DNA of 64,000 bases from JAKFDK01 sp036676195 (GTDB lineage Bacteria > Bacillota > Sulfobacillia > Symbiobacteriales > ZC4RG38). The stretch spans positions 1 to 64,000 of the forward strand of contig JAKFDK010000053.1 in the NCBI GenBank assembly GCA_036676195.1, given 5' to 3'. Made by a program: the position numbers and the translations under genes. Position 1 is the first letter of the stretch, and every line of letters begins with the position of its first letter. The notes under the pieces are model-generated. The model saw nothing but the letters and a program-made list of their open reading frames with translations, ran no database searches and was not told the DNA's origin. Positions 8,624 through 17,693 of this stretch are shown here, in pieces.

Positions 8624-9388
8624 ATGCCGCTGGCCAAACGCATTATTCCCTGCCTGGACATCAAGGACGGGCGGGTGGTGAAGAACGTCAAGTTCTTTCA
8701 GAATACCTGGGACGCCGGAGACCCGGTCGCCCTGGCTGCCCGTTACGATGAGCAGGGTGCCGACGAAGTCGTTTTTCTGGACATTTCCGCTTCGGCCGAA
8801 GGCCGCAAGACCATGCTCGATGTCATCGCCCGGGCGGCGGAACAGGTGTTTATTCCCCTCACTGTGGGGGGCGGCATCAGCACCGCCGAGCAGGTACGGG
8901 ATGTCCTGCGGGCAGGGGCAGACAAGGTCAGCATCAACACGGCGGCGGTGAAGAACCCCGACCTGATCAATACCGGGGCCGAGGGATTCGGCAGCCAGTG
9001 CATCGTGGTGGCCATTGACTGCAAACGCCGGCCGGAGGGCTGGTGGGAGGTACACCTGCACGGCGGACGCACCCCCACGGGCACTGACGTGATCCAGTGG
9101 GCCGCTGAAGCGGAGCGGCGCGGGGCAGGCGAACTGCTGGTGACCAGCATGGACGCCGACGGCACCAGGGAAGGGTACGACCTGGACCTGCACCAGGCTC
9201 TGGCCGCCACCGTGCGGATTCCGGTCATTGCCTCCGGCGGGGCGGGGACAATGGAGCACCTGGCCGACGTGCTGACCGCCGGCCAGGCCGATGCCGCCCT
9301 GGCGGCCAGTATCTTTCATTCCGGTCAGTACACCGTGGCCGACGCCAAGGCGTTTCTGGCCGGCCGGGGGGTGCCTGTACGCGCATGA
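8624..9388 (+). CDS. hisF: Imidazole glycerol phosphate synthase, cyclase subunit
   Basis: HisF uses ammonia from HisH to convert PRFAR into imidazole glycerol phosphate and AICAR. The 254-residue (beta-alpha)8 barrel has both catalytic aspartates in context (IIPCLDIKDGRVVKN and TSMDADGTREGYD) and the phosphate loops TVGGGIST and ASGGAGTMEH. It starts seven bases after hisHA and shares ATGA with hisIE. Its glutaminase partner is the HisH part of the upstream fusion, so the working complex would be HisF with HisHA. Confidence 0.96.
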   Translation: MPLAKRIIPCLDIKDGRVVKNVKFFQNTWDAGDPVALAARYDEQGADEVVFLDISASAEGRKTMLDVIARAAEQVFIPLTVGGGISTAEQVRDVLRAGADKVSINTAAVKNPDLINTGAEGFGSQCIVVAIDCKRRPEGWWEVHLHGGRTPTGTDVIQWAAEAERRGAGELLVTSMDADGTREGYDLDLHQALAATVRIPVIASGGAGTMEHLADVLTAGQADAALAASIFHSGQYTVADAKAFLAGRGVPVRA

Positions 9389-10071
9389 GCAACAGCAAGG
9401 GACTTGATGCGCTCAAGTGGGGAGCCGACGGCCTGCTGCCGGTGGTGGCCCAGGACGTGCGCACCGGACAGGTGCTGATGGTAGCCTATATGAATGGCGA
9501 AGCCCTGGCCAGGACCCTGGAAACCGGCACCGCCTGGTATTGGAGCCGGTCCCGGCAGAAGCTATGGAACAAGGGCGAGACCTCCGGCCACTATCAGCAT
9601 GTGCGGGAAATCCGCACGGATTGTGACGGGGATACGCTGCTGCTTCTGGTGGAACAACTGGGCGTGGCCTGCCACGAAGGCACCCACTCCTGCTTTTCCT
9701 ACCGGCTGGAGCCTGCACCGGCGGCGGACCGATCCGAGGCGTTTTTTCCCAACGCCCCGGCCGGCGAAACGGCCCGGATCGGGGCCGTTCTGCAGGAACT
9801 GGCCGACACTCTGGCCGAACGCCACCGCCAGCCTGACCCTGAGTCCTATACTTCCCGGCTCTTTCAAAAAGGGATCGACGCCCCGCTGAAAAAAGTGGCG
9901 GAGGAAGCCGGCGAAGTACTGCTGGCAGCCAAGGGCGGCGATCGCCCGGGGCTGGTCTGGGAGGTGGCCGACCTCTGGTTTCATTCCATGGTGGTGCTGG
10001 AAGCCATGGGCGTTTCATTGGATGAGATCGCCACCGAACTGGCCGGGCGCCGCGGCCACCGGCGCAAGTAA
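9385..10071 (+). CDS. hisIE: Bifunctional phosphoribosyl-AMP cyclohydrolase / phosphoribosyl-ATP pyrophosphatase
   Basis: This 228-residue bifunctional enzyme performs steps two and three of histidine synthesis. The N-terminal HisI domain (residues ~10-112) has WSRSRQKLWNKGETSGH and the zinc cysteines in DCDGD and ACHEGTHSCF. The C-terminal HisE domain (~125-225) has FQKGIDAPLKKVAEEAGEV, the acidic MazG-like metal site. The gene overlaps hisF by four bases (ATGA). HisIE fusions are common; the order I then E is the usual one. Confidence 0.96.
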   Translation: MSNSKGLDALKWGADGLLPVVAQDVRTGQVLMVAYMNGEALARTLETGTAWYWSRSRQKLWNKGETSGHYQHVREIRTDCDGDTLLLLVEQLGVACHEGTHSCFSYRLEPAPAADRSEAFFPNAPAGETARIGAVLQELADTLAERHRQPDPESYTSRLFQKGIDAPLKKVAEEAGEVLLAAKGGDRPGLVWEVADLWFHSMVVLEAMGVSLDEIATELAGRRGHRRK

Positions 10072-10103
10072 CCGTGCCGGGCGGTAATACTGAGGTGAAT
10101 ACA

Positions 10104-11192
10104 GTGCCAATCCCGATGCGCCCCGAAATCGCCAACATGAAGCCTTACGTGCCCGGCAAGCCCATGGCGGAAGTCAGACGCGAACTGGGCCTGGACGATG
10201 TGGTGAAACTGGCTTCCAACGAGAATCCGCTGGGCCCGTCTCCGCTGGCCCTGCAGGCGGCCCGGTCGGCACTGCCCGGCAGCCACCTCTACCCGGAAGG
10301 CTCTTCGCCGGACCTGCGCGCGGCCCTGGCGGACCGCTGGGGTGTTGCCCCCGACTGGGTCCTGGTGGGCAACGGTTCAGATGAGATTTTCCGCGTCCTC
10401 AGCCTGGTTTATATCCGGCCGGGCGACCACGTGGTGATTCCCGCCCCTTCCTTCTCCGTCTATACCAGCGATACGCAACTGACCGGCGGGGTGCCGGTTA
10501 CCGTTCCCGTGCGCGACGGCGCCATGGACCTGCCGGCCATGGCCGGCGCCGCCGTACAGAACCAGGCGCGCCTCGTCTACCTGTGCCGTCCCAACAACCC
10601 CACCGGCGGGGTTTTTGCCGCCGCCGACTTTCCGGCGTTTATGGCGCAGGTGCCGCCCGAGACGCTGGTAGTCCTTGATGAGGCATACCATGAGTACGAC
10701 AGTACCGGGTTTGACTGCCGGCCCTACCTCGATCAGTACCCCAACCTGGTGGTTACCCGCACCTTCTCCAAAATTTATGGTCTGGCCGGTCTCCGCATCG
10801 GTTACGGGGTGGGCCGTCCGGAAGTCTGGGCGCCTCTGCAGACCGCACGTGAACCGTTCAGCGTGAATATGATTGGTCAGGTGGCCGCCCTGGCCGCCCT
10901 GACCGATGAGGCCCACCTGGCGGCGAGCAAAGCCTTGAACCAGGCCGGCAAGTCCTTCCTCTACGGGCTGTTTCGGGAACTGGGCCTGCCGGCAGATCCT
11001 ACCGAAGCCAACTTTATCCTCGTCGACCTGCAGCGTGAGGCCGGCCCGGTACAGCGGGCACTGCTCCGCCACGGGGTTATTGTGCGAGATACCGGTTCCT
11101 TTGGCCTGCCCACCTGTATTCGTGTCACGGTGGGTACAGAAGCCGAAAACCGGCGATTTGCCGCTGCCCTGCGCACCGTCCTCGCCGGGTAA
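10104..11192 (+). CDS. hisC: Histidinol-phosphate aminotransferase
   Basis: HisC is a PLP-dependent class I/II aminotransferase that converts imidazole acetol phosphate to histidinol phosphate. Motifs: KLASNENPLGPSPLA near the N-terminus, GNGSDEIFR, RPNNPTGG, DEAYHEY, and the PLP lysine in TRTFSKIYGLAGLRIGYG. I chose GTG 10104 because GAGGTG lies six bases upstream; the frame is open back to GTG 10074. At about 362 residues it is typical. It is the last gene of the operon and is followed by a terminator. Confidence 0.93.
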   Translation: MPIPMRPEIANMKPYVPGKPMAEVRRELGLDDVVKLASNENPLGPSPLALQAARSALPGSHLYPEGSSPDLRAALADRWGVAPDWVLVGNGSDEIFRVLSLVYIRPGDHVVIPAPSFSVYTSDTQLTGGVPVTVPVRDGAMDLPAMAGAAVQNQARLVYLCRPNNPTGGVFAAADFPAFMAQVPPETLVVLDEAYHEYDSTGFDCRPYLDQYPNLVVTRTFSKIYGLAGLRIGYGVGRPEVWAPLQTAREPFSVNMIGQVAALAALTDEAHLAASKALNQAGKSFLYGLFRELGLPADPTEANFILVDLQREAGPVQRALLRHGVIVRDTGSFGLPTCIRVTVGTEAENRRFAAALRTVLAG

Positions 11193-11211
11193 GCACGGCG
11201 GCCAACCATAC

Positions 11212-11255
11212 CGGCGATCCACCCTTTAAAACGGGCGGGTCGCCGTTCTGATTTT
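11212..11255 (+). terminator. Rho-independent terminator of the his operon
   Basis: CGGCGATCCACCC (11212-11224) pairs with GGGCGGGTCGCCG (11233-11245), with one mismatch and one G-U pair, followed by a T-rich tract TTCTGATTTT. Confidence 0.75.
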
Positions 11256-11374
11256 GGCCGGGCGCGCCAGAACAGGAATTGGTTTTAACCGCCGTTATCC
11301 GAGCGTTATTGCATACTAGCGGACCTGATCCGGCCACACTTAAAGGGAACGAGCGCGCTCAGGAGGCGGGGGCT

Positions 11375-11986
11375 TTGAAGCGATATCTGGCACTTGTACT
11401 CGTTCTGGCCATGTCACTGTCCGCCTGCATGGGTGGATCGCCCCAGCGTAGCCGCGGCGGTGGTGGCGGTGGTGGTGGTGGTGGCGGCGGCGGCCAGGAA
11501 GATGGCGGCGGCCAGGGCCAGGGCCAGGGCCAGGGGCAAGGGCAGGGGCAGGACGGCGAGGATCAGATGCGCAAGCAGGTCCGCCGGGAGCTGCATGCCG
11601 ATGACATGAAGGATTTCATCGCCAGCCAGATCCGGGTGTCCGGCGGCGAGGAGATGCTGAAAAAGAGTTTTGACACCGACCAGGGCAAGCGGGCACTGGG
11701 CGAAGTGTTTAAGGTGTTTTTGAAGTCCCAGGAAGGCAAGGAAGCCATGGAAGATGCCATGACCCGAATGGTCGAAAAACCGGAAGTCAAGTTTATCATT
11801 CAGGAATCCGTCCGGCAGTCCATGAACGAGATCCTCTCCCGGGGCGCCCAGCCACAGCGCCGGGGCGGTGGTGGCGGCGGCGGCGGCGGCGACCAGAAAG
11901 GCGACCAGAAAGGCGGCCAGGAAGGTGGCCAGGAAGGCGGCGGGGGTGGCGGAGGCGGAGGCGCCGGGGGCGGCGGCGGCTCGTAA
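11375..11986 (+). CDS. Gly-rich lipoprotein, spore germination GerD-like
   Basis: The TTG at 11375 follows AGGAGG (11361-11366) at good spacing. The 203-residue product has a lipoprotein signal peptide (MKRYLALVLVLAMSLSAC) with lipobox LSAC and lipidated Cys18. A Gly-rich and Gly-Gln-rich linker follows. A helical core (residues ~65-160) contains FDTDQGKRALGEVFKVFLK and a similar segment, MVEKPEVKFIIQESVRQS. It ends in a second Gly-rich tail. The core resembles GerD, the lipoprotein scaffold that clusters germinant receptors in the spore inner membrane. The flanking Gly tracts are unusual and may vary in length by slippage. It is a single-gene unit between two terminators. Confidence 0.65.
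   Translation: MKRYLALVLVLAMSLSACMGGSPQRSRGGGGGGGGGGGGGQEDGGGQGQGQGQGQGQGQDGEDQMRKQVRRELHADDMKDFIASQIRVSGGEEMLKKSFDTDQGKRALGEVFKVFLKSQEGKEAMEDAMTRMVEKPEVKFIIQESVRQSMNEILSRGAQPQRRGGGGGGGGGDQKGDQKGGQEGGQEGGGGGGGGGAGGGGGS
11455..11552 (+). repeat. Simple GGN / CAGGGC repeat tract inside the GerD-like gene
   Basis: Runs of GGT/GGC codons (poly-Gly) pass into a repeated six-base unit related to CAGGGC, encoding alternating Gly and Gln. A second Gly-codon tract lies near 11863-11983. Such tracts are prone to replication slippage. Confidence 0.8.
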
Positions 11987-12010
11987 ACCCGCCAAAGTAT
12001 GCAAACCAGT

Positions 12011-12034
12011 ACGGACCGCCGGTCGGCGGTCCGT
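12011..12034 (+). terminator. Hairpin between convergent genes
   Basis: ACGGACCGCC (12011-12020) pairs perfectly with GGCGGTCCGT (12025-12034) around the loop GGTC. It sits 24 bases after the GerD-like stop and 18 bases from the end of the opposing gene, so it can serve both. The T-tract is poor. Confidence 0.6.
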
Positions 12035-12052
12035 TGTCGTGTGCGTGGCCTT

Positions 12053-13669
12053 CTACACGATCGGGAACACAGGCGGCAGGCGCTCTGTTGCCGGTACAGA
12101 CGCCGCGATGCCCGGGCGGGGCAACAGCCCTTCGGCCAGCAGCGCCTGGAGGAGCGGCTCATAGTCCTGCCGGTCGATGATCAGCGCGGTGGGGCTCACT
12201 TCGCCACGCACATAACGGGCGGTGCGGCGCCCGGTCTTGATCTGCGTGGCCAAATGGGGGTCAGCACATCGCAGCAGGCATGCCTCCTGGAAGTACACCT
12301 GCCCGTAAGCGCGTCCCCAGGCTGCTATCTCGAAGGCCAGGTTCTGTGGTACCCCGGTACGGCTGTGCCGGGCCAGAAAGTCGAGCAGGCTCTCATTGTC
12401 CAGGCCGGCCCGCAGGGCCTGATAAATGGTGTCACGGTTCACTTCATAGACCAGGGCCGGTCCCCGTTGCCGCAGGCCGGCCAGCATCTCCAGGTGCCAG
12501 AGCACGGTCAGGGGCACAGGGCGGGGGGCGATCAGTTCGCCCGTAGGCTGAAGAATAAACTGGTATACGGCCGGGCCGGCCGGCTCAGGCGTGGTGGAAG
12601 GTCTGCCGGCCAGAAGGTTCCGGCCAGTTTCGGTCAGCCGGCAGACCAGGTCCTGGCCGTCCCGGAAGGCAACCTGGTACACGTGCAGCGGTGCAAGGAA
12701 ATGGACCAGGTGGTGGTGTAGCCGGGCCGGCAGTTGCCCGCGCTGGCTGGGGTGCAGAATAGGTTCCAATTCAGCCGCCGCCGCCGCAACCTTGATCCAC
12801 GCGCTGCCAATAGAATGGCTCAACTGCAGAAACGACTGCAGGTCCGGGTGGTGATAGCGATCTTTCCAGTACTGGAAAAGCGCCACCCGCTGCTCACCTT
12901 CCGGGCGCTGTAGCCAGGCGGCAAAGCCGCCCCCCGGGCGCAGAAAGCCGGCCTCACGCTTGAGCAATTGGACCTCCAGGGCAAACCCAATCAGGAATCC
13001 CAGCGGTTACGGGTAGCGGCCGGAAAGCAGGTCGTCCTCATTCCCGCCCGCCGGTTCGGACCCCAGCAATTGTCCCAGGATGCGCAAGTGTCGTTTGAAG
13101 ATCACGCCGCTCTGGGTGAGTGGAATTTCCTGTTTGAATACATAGGCCAGCAGGCGGTACAGTTCCTCCACCAGGTCAGGGATGGCCGGATCTTCCTCAT
13201 GCGGGATCCCATTCAGCGCTACCACATGTTCCGCCATCCGCCGGGCCATCAGATCCGCCAGGCTGGCCTGCAGTTCGGACGGAATGAAATAGACTTCCCG
13301 GTAGCCGGCCTTACGCGTATAAACCAAACCACAGTCCATCAGATGGACCAGTGCCAGGGCCGGCCCTTGCCGCCGGCGCCCAGCCATCAGGTTCACCACC
13401 TGGTGGCATAATTCCACCGTCACCCCCTGACCGCCGTTGCCCCAGAAAACCACCTTCAGGGCCTGCCACTCGTCAGGCCCCAGGTTGTTCACCATTGCGG
13501 TCAGACGGTCTGGCTCGGCCAGCCGCGCCATCAGCGCAGTTTCAATTTCCCGCCGCTGCCCCTGCAGGCCGATCCCCGCTTGCCGGGCCATCCGCTGCAG
13601 TTGGTCGTTGGTGATGCGTGCAAGGCACTCGGCCAGCAGCATGGGTTTCAGGTCACCTGCTTTACTCAA
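12053..13669 (-). pseudogene. Helicase-associated (Helicase_C_3 / XPB N-like) protein interrupted by one in-frame stop
   Basis: Two reading frames, 13669-13007 and 12967-12053, lie in the same frame and are separated only by a TAA at 13009-13007 and about 13 open codons. Read through, they give about 537 residues. The N-terminal part (LAECLARITNDQLQRMARQ...) looks like the helical start of standalone helicase-associated proteins of Firmicutes. The C-terminal part carries the typical block FILQPTGELIAPRPVPLTV, NRDTIYQALRAGLDNESLL and FLARHSRTGVPQNLAFEIAA. No helicase motor motifs are present. A nonsense mutation, a sequencing error or two coupled genes are all possible; the second half has a TTG at 12967 but no clear ribosome binding site. 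Confidence 0.7.
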
Positions 13670-13830
13670 CCTGGTGGGGGAGACATGAGGCGCCTTCTAT
13701 ACAAACATGACTTCTTCGGTTCCTGACGGCGGCATTCCTGCCGGATCAGGCTCAAGCTGCCCAAAGGGAGTTTGCACCATGGGGGAGAATTCCTTTTTCG
13801 TATGACTTGGCCCCGGCTGGGGGGATCCGT

Positions 13831-16710
13831 TTGCACCGGCCGAAGATTTCGTTGTTGCCGCTCAGTTTTGGTATGGCCGTGCTGGTCCTGGCTCTGACCC
13901 AGTGGTCCAACGGCATGCGGATCGAGTGGAGCGCAGGCGTGGCATATGGTCTGACACTGGCGGTGGTCTTATGCAACCCGTTGCTGGTCAACACCGGTGG
14001 CGCCACCGTGTCGTTGGCGGGTGGCCTGCTCCTGGCTGTATGTTGGGAGTATGGCCTCCCCACGGCGTGGTTGGCACTGGTCTGCGCCCAGGCCGGCGTA
14101 CCGGCCTTTGGTGTCAGCCAGGCGAAGACCGTCTGGGCCGAAGGCGCGACGGGAGCTGCTGCCATCACAATGGCCGGCCTTCTGCACACGGCACTGGCCC
14201 CTTCCCAGGCTGCGGGCTGGTGGCAGTGGGTGGGGCCGGCCCTGCTTTACTGGCTCATCGATCTGGTAGGAAAGGGGCTCGAAGAGGCCGTGGCCGGCCG
14301 TCTGCCGGTGCGGCCAGGGGTGCTGGCGCTGCTGCTGCCGGGGGCATGGTGGGCCGCACCCATTCACCTCACGGTGGCCGCACTGGTGGTCTGGTCGGCC
14401 CGGATTCCCTGGATGGAGCCCGCCCTGGTGCTGGTGCTGGTGCTGGCCCAGCGGATGGCCGGGGCACTGGTGAACGCACGCCACCAGGACCGGGCGGTGG
14501 TCAGACTCCTGCGACAGGCCGATGATGCCCGGCAGAGCCGGAGCGGCGGCAAGGAGCGCATCCTGCGGTATATCCGCCGGGTTGGCCTGGCGTTGGGTTT
14601 GCCCGAGCAGGAGCTGCGTCTGATCACTTATGCCGGTTTGCTGCAGGATATCGGTTCTGAGCCGGCCCCGCCGCCGGCGGTGGAAACCTCCCTATATCCG
14701 CCCGACCCGTCGGTGCGCACCGCAGCCAGGGCATATAGCCGGGAGACGGCGCAACGGGTTGAGCAGGTCAGGCTTCTTTACCAGGTCGCCGGGTATATCC
14801 GGTTTCGGTACGCCTGGTGGAACGGCAACGGTGAGCCGGAGGGGCTGGCCAATGCAGACATTCCCATGGGTGCCCAGGTACTGGCGGTGGCCAATGCACT
14901 GGCGCTCATGGACAGCGGTCGGGAACAGGCCATTCAGTGGTTGCGCACCCAGTCCGGACGGCGGCTGTCGCCGCAGGTAGCCTGGGCTGGACAGCAGGTT
15001 CTGCAGGAAGAGGGTGCCGCCGTCCAGGGATCCCCGCATCTGCTGGCGGACGTGATCCGTCGTCTGCAAAGCATCGGCGGGCCGGGGCCGTTACCCCTGC
15101 CCGCCTTTGTTGGCCGCTGGCTGTACCCCCTGCGCCACTTCATCACCGGTTATGTCCGCCTGCCGGAAGAATTCACGGCCGTCGCCCACCTCTCCCACGT
15201 GCTGAACTTCAGCACCAGCCTGGATGGGGCTCTGGAAGTGGTGTTGGCGGCGGTGAGCGAACTGGCGGGCGGCGCGGTGCTGGTGGCACTGGTCGACGAT
15301 ACAACGCATTGGCTGGCCGTGCGCGGTGCCCGTGGTTTTCATCGGATCGCAGTCGGGCGGCGGCTGGAGGTCAGGGGCGGAGCAGTGACCCGGGCGCTGG
15401 TGCACCAGGAAGTGGTTGAACTTTACAATCTGGCCGATGAAATCGCCTGCCCCATCAGCAGGGAACTGGCTGACGGGGAGGGAATCCGTTCCGGCCTGAT
15501 CCTGCCCCTGGTGGCCCGTGGTCGCACCCTGGGGCTGTTGTTTTTGGGCCGGCAGGAATTGCGCTGGTTTTCCAGCCGGGAGATCGGCATGCTGACCCTG
15601 ATCGCCGACCAGGCTGCACTGGCGGTGGACAACAGCCGCCTGCTGGGTCAGGCGGAGGAACGACTGGACCGGGTGACTTCGATCAAGCGTCAGTTGGATC
15701 TCCTGATTGACCAGTTGCCCGCCGGGGTGCTACTGGTAGATGCAACTTGGAAAATCACGGTGGTGAACCGGGTCGCCCAGGAAATTCTCGTGCGCGCCGG
15801 CTACCCGCTGCTGGAGGCAGGTGAGACGTTTCACCCCAGCCCGAACCGGCCGGACGGCCCACTGGTCCGGGTACTACGGGAAGGTGAAAACTTGGCCACG
15901 TCCATCTGGCAGGCTACACCTGACCTGGAGGTCGAACTGCGCTGTGCGGCTTTGAAGGATGAGGACGGCAAGCTGCTGGGGGCCCTGGTCATCGGGTGGG
16001 ACGTGACCCAGGTGCGGCTGATGGAGCAGCAAGTCCAGCGGGTGGAGCGGCTGGCCGCCATGGGGACCATGGCGGCCGGCGCCGCCCATGAAATCCGCAA
16101 CCCCCTGGCGGCGATCCGCGGCTTCATGCAGCTCCTGGCTGCCCGCCAGACACCGGGCAGCCCCGATGCTGAGTATACCCACATTATCCTGTCCGAGATC
16201 GGCCGTATCGAGACCATTGTGCGGGACCTGTTGTTACTTGCCCGCCCCGGCGAGCCCCAGAGGGCACCTGTTTCCCTGACGGCGCTCCTGGACGAGGTCC
16301 TGCTGCTGCTGGAGGCAGACTTCAGTCAGCAGCGGATCGAGGTGGTGCGCGACTACCGGCCGGACCAGACCTGCGTCCTGGCAGACGCCAAACTGCTCAA
16401 ACAGGTGGTGCACAACCTGCTGCGCAACGCGGCGGAGGCCATGGACGGGCAGGGTGGCTGCATCACGGTCACAGTGGGCAGAGGCACCCATCAGGTCTGG
16501 TTCCGGGTACAGGACACAGGCGCCGGCATCGCCCCGGCCGACTTGCCCAAACTATTTACGCCCTTCTTCACCACCAAGGAGAGTGGCACCGGCCTGGGGC
16601 TGGCGATTTGCTACTCCATCATAGAAGCGCATGGTGGCAAGATCGAAGTGGCATCCGGGGCGGGCGAAGGTGCTGCCTTCAGCGTCTGGCTGCCACCGGC
16701 GGTATGCTAG
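13831..16710 (+). CDS. Multidomain membrane sensor histidine kinase
   Basis: This 959-residue kinase has, in order: several transmembrane helices (residues ~1-205); a degenerate HD-GYP-like domain (~240-410); a GAF domain (~447-606); a PAS domain (~620-730); a HisKA dimerisation domain with the phosphorylated His753 in AAHEIRNPLAAIRGF; and a HATPase domain with N-box NLLRNAAEAMDG, DTGAGIAP and GTGLGLA. The HD-GYP metal ligands are not conserved: LLQDIG replaces LLHDIG, and the GYP region reads WNGNGEPEGL. The domain therefore probably senses or scaffolds rather than cleaves cyclic di-GMP. TTG 13831 follows GGGGGG; TTG 13807 is the alternative. No response regulator is adjacent. It overlaps plsC tail to tail by four bases. 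Confidence 0.88.
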   Translation: MHRPKISLLPLSFGMAVLVLALTQWSNGMRIEWSAGVAYGLTLAVVLCNPLLVNTGGATVSLAGGLLLAVCWEYGLPTAWLALVCAQAGVPAFGVSQAKTVWAEGATGAAAITMAGLLHTALAPSQAAGWWQWVGPALLYWLIDLVGKGLEEAVAGRLPVRPGVLALLLPGAWWAAPIHLTVAALVVWSARIPWMEPALVLVLVLAQRMAGALVNARHQDRAVVRLLRQADDARQSRSGGKERILRYIRRVGLALGLPEQELRLITYAGLLQDIGSEPAPPPAVETSLYPPDPSVRTAARAYSRETAQRVEQVRLLYQVAGYIRFRYAWWNGNGEPEGLANADIPMGAQVLAVANALALMDSGREQAIQWLRTQSGRRLSPQVAWAGQQVLQEEGAAVQGSPHLLADVIRRLQSIGGPGPLPLPAFVGRWLYPLRHFITGYVRLPEEFTAVAHLSHVLNFSTSLDGALEVVLAAVSELAGGAVLVALVDDTTHWLAVRGARGFHRIAVGRRLEVRGGAVTRALVHQEVVELYNLADEIACPISRELADGEGIRSGLILPLVARGRTLGLLFLGRQELRWFSSREIGMLTLIADQAALAVDNSRLLGQAEERLDRVTSIKRQLDLLIDQLPAGVLLVDATWKITVVNRVAQEILVRAGYPLLEAGETFHPSPNRPDGPLVRVLREGENLATSIWQATPDLEVELRCAALKDEDGKLLGALVIGWDVTQVRLMEQQVQRVERLAAMGTMAAGAAHEIRNPLAAIRGFMQLLAARQTPGSPDAEYTHIILSEIGRIETIVRDLLLLARPGEPQRAPVSLTALLDEVLLLLEADFSQQRIEVVRDYRPDQTCVLADAKLLKQVVHNLLRNAAEAMDGQGGCITVTVGRGTHQVWFRVQDTGAGIAPADLPKLFTPFFTTKESGTGLGLAICYSIIEAHGGKIEVASGAGEGAAFSVWLPPAVC

Positions 16711-17423
16711 CTCACCTGCTGTCCCGGGGCGGGCAGTGGGTACTCCCCCTGGTACTGGGGCTCCAGCAGTTCGGCGATGCGCATCATCAGGGCGTCAGTG
16801 AGTGCCTGGCGTTCATCGGCGGCATCCCGGGGCACAGTCAGATCAGCCAGGGTAAAGGGGCGGCCGATGCGCACCGTAACCCGGGCGTGCCGGGGGCGCT
16901 CGCTGCCCATGTCCCGGTCCTGGATCGGCAGCAGCTTTTCCGTCCCCATCAGGGCTACCGGCACAATGGGCAGGCCGGCCCGCCGGGCCACCACCACGGC
17001 ACCGGCCTTACCCCGCAGCAGGGTACCCGGGCGGCTGCGGCCGCCCTCCGGGAAAATCAGTACTGACCGCCCGTTCTTCAACTGCTCAATGGCTCGCTTG
17101 ATCGCGTCAATATCAGGCGAGTTGGGCGTGACCGTGATCGTGTCCAGCAGGTCGGCCGTAACCCGGGTCATAGGTGTTCCCTGGAGTTTCACCCCGGCAA
17201 CGAACACCGGTCGGTTGCGGTGCAGGACCTTGTTCAGGATCAGTCCGTCGACATTCGACAGATGATTGCACACATACAGCACCGGCCCGGCGGGTATGTG
17301 TTCCGCCCCCGCGACCGAGATGCGGGCAAAGCCGGCGAGCAGGACATCGACCACTCCATGCACCAGTGGGCGCCGCAGTGCCGGAGGCAGCTTGTCCAGC
17401 CAATGAAAGATCAGACTGAGCAT
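16707..17423 (-). CDS. plsC: 1-acyl-sn-glycerol-3-phosphate acyltransferase
   Basis: PlsC transfers the second acyl chain in phosphatidic acid synthesis at the membrane. The 238-residue protein has the catalytic HX4D box in NHLSNVDGLILN and the acceptor-binding motif IFPEGGRSRPG (usual form FPEGTRS), followed by KAGAVVVARRAGLPIVPV. The start is an ATG after GGGAGG. It stands alone, facing away from pcrA and convergent with the sensor kinase, whose stop codon it overlaps. Confidence 0.9.
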   Translation of the reverse strand: MLSLIFHWLDKLPPALRRPLVHGVVDVLLAGFARISVAGAEHIPAGPVLYVCNHLSNVDGLILNKVLHRNRPVFVAGVKLQGTPMTRVTADLLDTITVTPNSPDIDAIKRAIEQLKNGRSVLIFPEGGRSRPGTLLRGKAGAVVVARRAGLPIVPVALMGTEKLLPIQDRDMGSERPRHARVTVRIGRPFTLADLTVPRDAADERQALTDALMMRIAELLEPQYQGEYPLPAPGQQVS

Positions 17424-17532
17424 AATGGAACCTCCCGGATAGCACAGGCTAAGGAAACGAATTTTCGGCCTCGGGGGGTTGCTCTCCTGCCCGCAGAGCC
17501 ATCATATCTGCCATTGGCTGCACAAGTTATGG

Positions 17533-17546
17533 CGAACATGCATTCG
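17533..17546 (+). promoter_or_regulatory. LexA (SOS) box-like site upstream of pcrA
   Basis: CGAACATGCATTCG matches the Firmicutes LexA consensus CGAACRNRYGTTCG in 13 of 14 positions and has symmetric CGAA/TTCG half-sites. It lies in the 270-base gap between plsC and pcrA, about 148 bases before the pcrA start. The rest of that gap shows no gene and no clear sigma-A promoter. Confidence 0.6.
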
Positions 17547-17693
17547 CTCGCGGCAGGGAAACTCCCCTGCGGTCGTCGAAACATACGAAAGCGCGACAGC
17601 CGCCGCGAAGTCCGCGACCATCCGCCCTGGCCCAGCGTTTTCGCCGGGCTTCTTCTTAATGGTTTGACGGCTCCCGGCCGGGAGGAATTTTAT

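Noticed and set aside
7241..9319. Long minus-strand frame of 692 codons opposite hisH-hisA-hisF
   Set aside because: It is a shadow of GC-rich coding sequence; its composition is Gly/Pro/His-rich, with no family motif, while the plus strand has complete enzymes.
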